Source of the DNA: Heterodera schachtii
Taxonomy: Eukaryota > Nematoda > Chromadorea > Rhabditida > Heteroderidae
Assembly (NCBI GenBank): GCA_023374025.1
Contig: SIJG01000004.1
Coordinates: 2,353,226-2,417,225, forward strand
Length of the DNA: 64,000 nucleotides
Reading direction: 5' to 3'
Notes under the pieces: model-generated
What the model saw: the letters and a program-made list of their open reading frames with translations, nothing else
What the model was told of the DNA's origin: nothing
Databases searched by the model: none
Shown: one piece after another, positions 58,708-64,000 of the stretch
Numbering within the stretch: the stretch's first letter is position 1
Layout: each line of letters opens with the position of its first letter
Position numbers and translations under genes: made by a program

Positions 58708-61700
58708 TCAAGCGTCAAGTTTCACCCATTTGCGCTTTGTATTTGTTGCCGCATCAAAAGCGTCTCCAAGGGGTTTCCTGATGTGAATCTTAAATAGCTG
58801 TTGTTTGAACGTTGCGAAGGAACGGTTACTTCGATTTGCACATTTCCACCCATTTTTTTGCGTCCTTCCAACAATGGAAAAGAACTGCAAATGGTCGCAC
58901 TTTTTTCCAATTCTTGCATCGGAATGTCAGCACTGGCAAATAATTTGTCACTTCGCAAAAATCCGCCCTTCTGATAAATCTAAGAAGAAAGGTGAATTTT
59001 CTATTTTTTCAGAATAAAACCTCCAGTTTAAGAGGCTGTCTTTTGCAGATGCGCAAAAATTGCTTTGTTTTGCGATTTATGTCCAGTTGAAAAACATCCG
59101 TAAATTCTAAAAATATCAATTTATAAAAAAATTTCTTTAACAAGAATTACCGGGAGAATTTGTCCCTTTGATTGTGGAAGTTCGTCCAGTTTGATGCGTA
59201 CCATGGGGGAAAGGAAATTTGAAGAAAACGTACAAAGCGCAGTCGGATGGTTTCCAACCCTACAAAAAATTATACAGAAACTGTGGAAAATTATAACCTC
59301 GGGAAGTTTCAGGTGCTCGACTTTCTTTATTCTAAGCATCAATTTGTCGTCAGAAATTGAAGAATTCAATTGGATAATGGGTAAGGTCAGTTCGGGCAAT
59401 TTGAAGCTATAAAATGCCAAAATTTTACCGTCATTTTAGTCAAACGCACTTAGGGAGTTGTGTTTGTCCCAACGCAGCCAATTGAACCCGCTGCAAATCA
59501 TTCTTAAATTGTTTTTCACGTAAATTAACAATTAAATTTCAAAATACTTTTGATTGCTGTAACAATCCCTCATATAAAAGGGTGTTTTTCGAGTCGCCCG
59601 CCGATTGGAATTTACTCGTTCTCTCCTCACAAAAGGCTATTTGCTTGATCAGCTCCTTTTCGAGCAGTTTGCATTTTTCTGTGTTTTATTGGCAATTTTT
59701 ATTATGTTTAATGTAATGACTGTACTCAAAGTCTCCTCGTTAATTGTTTCCATTTTTCTTGTGGCTGATTTTGGCAAAGCAGTCGCATTGGAATGAAGTT
59801 CGGGGAGCTGCTGTATATCAATTGGAATTCCGCATTTCGCGGCTTCAACCTATTTATATGTATTACAATAATAAAAAAGAAAGAAAATACAACCATTTGA
59901 CCCACACGAAGCGCAAGAGAAAGGAATTCTAAAAATGTACAATAAAAAGTGATAGCCAAATAATTTAATTAAACAGTCGGTGGTCATTTCGAATTCGTCC
60001 AACAAAGACGGTCCCTGGCTCCCTGGGGGGGGGGGGGAGAGGATACAATTTTCCAAAAAACCACAAAATTATCAATTTTGAGGGTACGCGGTGTACGACC
60101 CCCCCCCCCCCCCCCCCTCCCCGAGACCACTTCGTACCAAAAATTTTAAAGGGGAATTATCTTTGCTAAAAATTTAAGAAATTTCCTTCCTTGTTGGTAC
60201 CCTCCCCAAGACCTACCTCACCAAAAGTTCCCAAAAAACTTCGCTAAACATAGCATATTTTTTGAAAAGACAACCGCAAAAAAGGTCGTCGCCTGGGAAG
60301 AGATAGGTACCCCCCCCCAAGCCGAAACCTCCAACATCACCTTTTGCTGTGGTAAGATCGCCTCTTTTTTTAGCAGCTAACGCCTCCCTTTTAAGCTGCA
60401 ATTGCCGCGTCAATACCAATTGAAGTTCTTCACTCATTATTGAAGGGTGCACTAAAAATAAAAGAAAATAACATTAATCAGTCGGTATTTTATAACAATC
60501 CTTTAATGAATGAATTTAGAACAAATACCAATCGGTTTTCTAATTGCACTATCATCAGGAAGAACTACTGGCGGAGGATCCTTTGAAATTTGACAAGAAT
60601 CCTAAATAAATTATAAGAATCGAAAGGAAAAAGAAAAACTTTGGCCAGGCTTTGAGTTGGTGGCGGTTCGTAAGGCGGTGGGCTTGGCGGGATTTGACAA
60701 AGGTCATCCTCAGAAAGTTGAGCACCGCCGCTAATCGCTTCTTAAACGATTAAAATGGAACCGGCAAAGAAAAATGCAACCAACGCAACGCTTGGTTGAA
60801 CATTTTCACTGTTTGGAATGCCTCAATGGCAGCGGCCCGGTCGTTCACTCTTTTTGCAGCCAATGAACGGTCCATGTAAAGTTTGCGACGGTGGACAAGC
60901 AAATTCATGGCCCGGTTTTCAAGCACTTCGTCATTGTCAGAAGAATCTCTTTTCATGGCATCAACAGCCGGCTTCTGGCCATGTTGTTGATTTAGGTCTA
61001 CCTTTTGAGGCAACGAAATTGATGAAGTCCTAGCCGGTGGCAAAGGGGGAGGAACATTTGGCACTCCAATTGAAGCGGAAGGCATAGGATCAACTGGCAC
61101 TGATGTAAATTTTGAAAATAGAAACAGAGTCTTCAATTTAAAACCGAAACTTCTTCCAACCTTTTTCAGTCTCATTTGTCAATTCTGCGTCATCGGATGT
61201 CTTTGGTCTCTTTGGTGACACATTACGCGGCGGAGATGTTTTGTCCATCTCAATTTCGCTTGTCGATGTCCGTTGAAATTCTCTCTTCGCCGTTGGACTC
61301 AGTTCCACACTTCGTCCAGTCAATTCACTGAGCTCATTCAGAAGGTCTTCGTCATCCACATCCATCTCCTCCTCATCTTCCCATGCCTCTTCTTCAGGCA
61401 AATTATCAGTAATGTTCGTGAGGACATTATCAATCACCGACTGTCGTGGCAATTCCACACCAATACGCATTGTAGGCCCTGAACAAAGAAGTTAATCGAA
61501 TCTTTTTAGACTGCCAACAGTAGATCAGTATTAATTTCAGGGTCACTGATCTCGTTTCCAATATCCATTTGGGCTGGCTAAAAAATTAATCTGAACCCTA
61601 CCAGGGACGGTCCCAGGGGGGGGGGGGGGGGTACGCGGGGTACGTACCCCCCCCCCCCCCCAAGGCCCCTCCGCACCCGAAATTTTTAAGGAAAAAATAG

Positions 61701-62363
61701 TACTTTTGCAGAAAATTTAAGATTTTCCTTGGTGGTACCCCCCCCCCCCCAGACCTAGCCTCTCACCCAAATTTTCCAAAAAATTTCACTAAATTTTCAA
61801 AAAATGGACATTTTTTGATGAAATTCTCCTAAAAATGGCTCAAAAGCGCAAAATTCATCACTTTTTTGGACAAAATTCGTTAACAAATTGCATAAAAAAT
61901 GCAAAAATTTTCCCGGCGGCGCCTATCGGCACCGCCGGACCCCCTTCTTCCAAAAAAGTTTTTTGGAAAAACCGCCGCAAAAAAAGTGGAGTGAAAAGCA
62001 AAAAAAAAAAAAAAAAAGGTCGTCGCCCGGGGGGCGAGTACCCCCCCCCCAACCCGAAATCCTGGGACCGTCCCTGAACCCTACCCAAATTCGCACTTTT
62101 TGGGCCTGAAATTGATTTAATCGGCACGAAAACCCACGGCTTAGGAGAGGGCGACCCAGTGTTGGATTTTGCCTAATAATTGAAAAAATGAACCCCGCCA
62201 CTAATCCCAGCCGCGTGACACATGTAGTACCATTTGGCAAGTGCGCTCTGTCCTTTTTTATATTGTCACTTCTGGCATCACTCTCCAGAGCCCGTAGTTC
62301 AGCAAGTAGTTCCTCATCATTTTCCAAGTCATCCATGGACGGTTCAACGTAATGGAAATTCAT
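58708..62363 (-). CDS. CC2D1 / Lgd (DM14 and C2 domain ESCRT-III regulator)
   Basis: Homologue of Drosophila lethal giant discs and mammalian CC2D1A/B, which bind ESCRT-III/CHMP4 and control endosomal sorting. N-terminus: MNFHYVEPSMDDLENDEELL, then AELRALESDARSDN. A proline-rich linker is followed by DM14 repeats such as NLLVHRRKLYMDRSLAAKRV and LVLTRQLQLKREALAAKKRG. The C2 domain has PFPHGTHQTGRTSTIKGTNS, then FTDVFQLDINRKTKQFLRIC, LKLEIYQKGGFLRSDKLFAS and LEGRKKMGGNVQIEIHIRKP, ending KRKWVKLDA at 58708. The GGNVQIE|IHIRKPL join removes a 42-nt intron. Two introns carry transposon copies (60002-60332 and 61602-62076). The protein should be functional if these are spliced out. Confidence 0.88.
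60002..60332. repeat. Degenerate second copy of the hAT-like MITE
   Basis: Shares its order of motifs with the 61.6-kb element: a GACGGTCCCTGG-like end, a G run, GGTACGCGGNGTACG, a long C run (about 60099-60118), AAATTTTAAAGG, GGTACCC, then AAAAAGGTCGTCGCC and a C run near 60310. It lacks the hairpin core and both clean ends. It lies in a neighbouring CC2D1 intron. Confidence 0.65.
61602..62076. mobile_element. Non-autonomous hAT transposon in a CC2D1 intron
   Basis: A 475-bp element with 16-bp perfect terminal inverted repeats CAGGGACGGTCCCAGG / CCTGGGACCGTCCCTG. It is flanked by perfect 8-bp duplications AACCCTAC (61594-61601 and 62077-62084). CAGGG ends with an 8-bp duplication are the classic hAT signature. 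The interior holds several G/C runs and the GC hairpin core CCCGGCGGCGCCtatcGGCACCGCCGG at 61912-61938. No transposase. The short, perfect duplication suggests a recent insertion. Confidence 0.93.
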
Positions 62364-62538
62364 ATTCGAAAACTAAGTGAATAAAAGGAAAGAATTTAAC
62401 AAAGATAATCAATCAGTAAGCAACAAAAGTTAAATGTAAAAGGAAACAAGAAATAAATCAATCGAGTTTATTCAATTAAAATTTGAAAGAAATAAGAAAA
62501 TTCAAAATAAAACAAAACAACAACCGAAAAGAAAGCTG

Positions 62539-64000
<1,462 letters not shown>

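Overview
This is a eukaryotic window, almost certainly from a nematode. Its genes are split by many short GT-AG introns (often 42-60 nt). Same-strand neighbours are packed 130-250 bp apart, and every recognisable product is an animal protein (Frizzled, a Neto-like CUB/LDLa receptor, Atos, PAF1, CC2D1). Base composition is moderate, so I lean towards a clade IV (tylenchid-like) worm rather than Caenorhabditis, but this is inference. I see no rRNA gene, intact tRNA gene or CRISPR array.

Layout, left to right: a calponin-homology protein (+, 1.2-1.8 kb); PrimPol and triosephosphate isomerase (-, 2.8-5.9 kb); two inverted-repeat transposons (6.1-7.4 kb); TMEM222 and U2 snRNP A' (+, 7.5-9.4 kb); a PEHE-domain MSL1/KANSL1-like chromatin protein (+, 10.1-13.0 kb); a 4-kb low-complexity gap; an Atos/FAM214 homologue (+, 17.0-19.3 kb); a 3-kb degenerate Mutator-like transposon (19.5-22.4 kb); a Golgi PAP phosphatase (+) and an unidentified gene (+, 22.9-25.5 kb).

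Next come a long minus-strand block with a Neto-like receptor, WDR75, class I HDAC, primase large subunit and an unidentified protein (25.5-39.1 kb); MCM2 (+, 39.7-43.6 kb); F-actin capping protein beta and ARL3 (+, 44.7-47.6 kb); a low-complexity gap; a Frizzled receptor (+, 49.5-52.6 kb). A final minus-strand block (53.2-64.0 kb) holds a coiled-coil protein, a PTB-domain protein, RPB5, PAF1, CC2D1 and the mitochondrial Lon protease, which is cut by the window edge.

Two minus-strand blocks have the spacing of nematode operons. Several genes serve DNA replication (PrimPol, PRIM2, MCM2) or chromatin and transcription (HDAC, PEHE protein, RPB5, PAF1, U2A'). The most notable observations are PrimPol in a nematode; three different inverted-repeat elements, each with a perfect 8-bp target duplication; a GC-rich hairpin repeat in introns of MCM2 and CC2D1; a tRNA-like box inside transposon ends; start codons that appear isolated in their own exon; and a striking density of long G/C homopolymers. 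Exon coordinates are given where I could phase them; elsewhere a CDS span covers the whole gene from start to stop, introns included.
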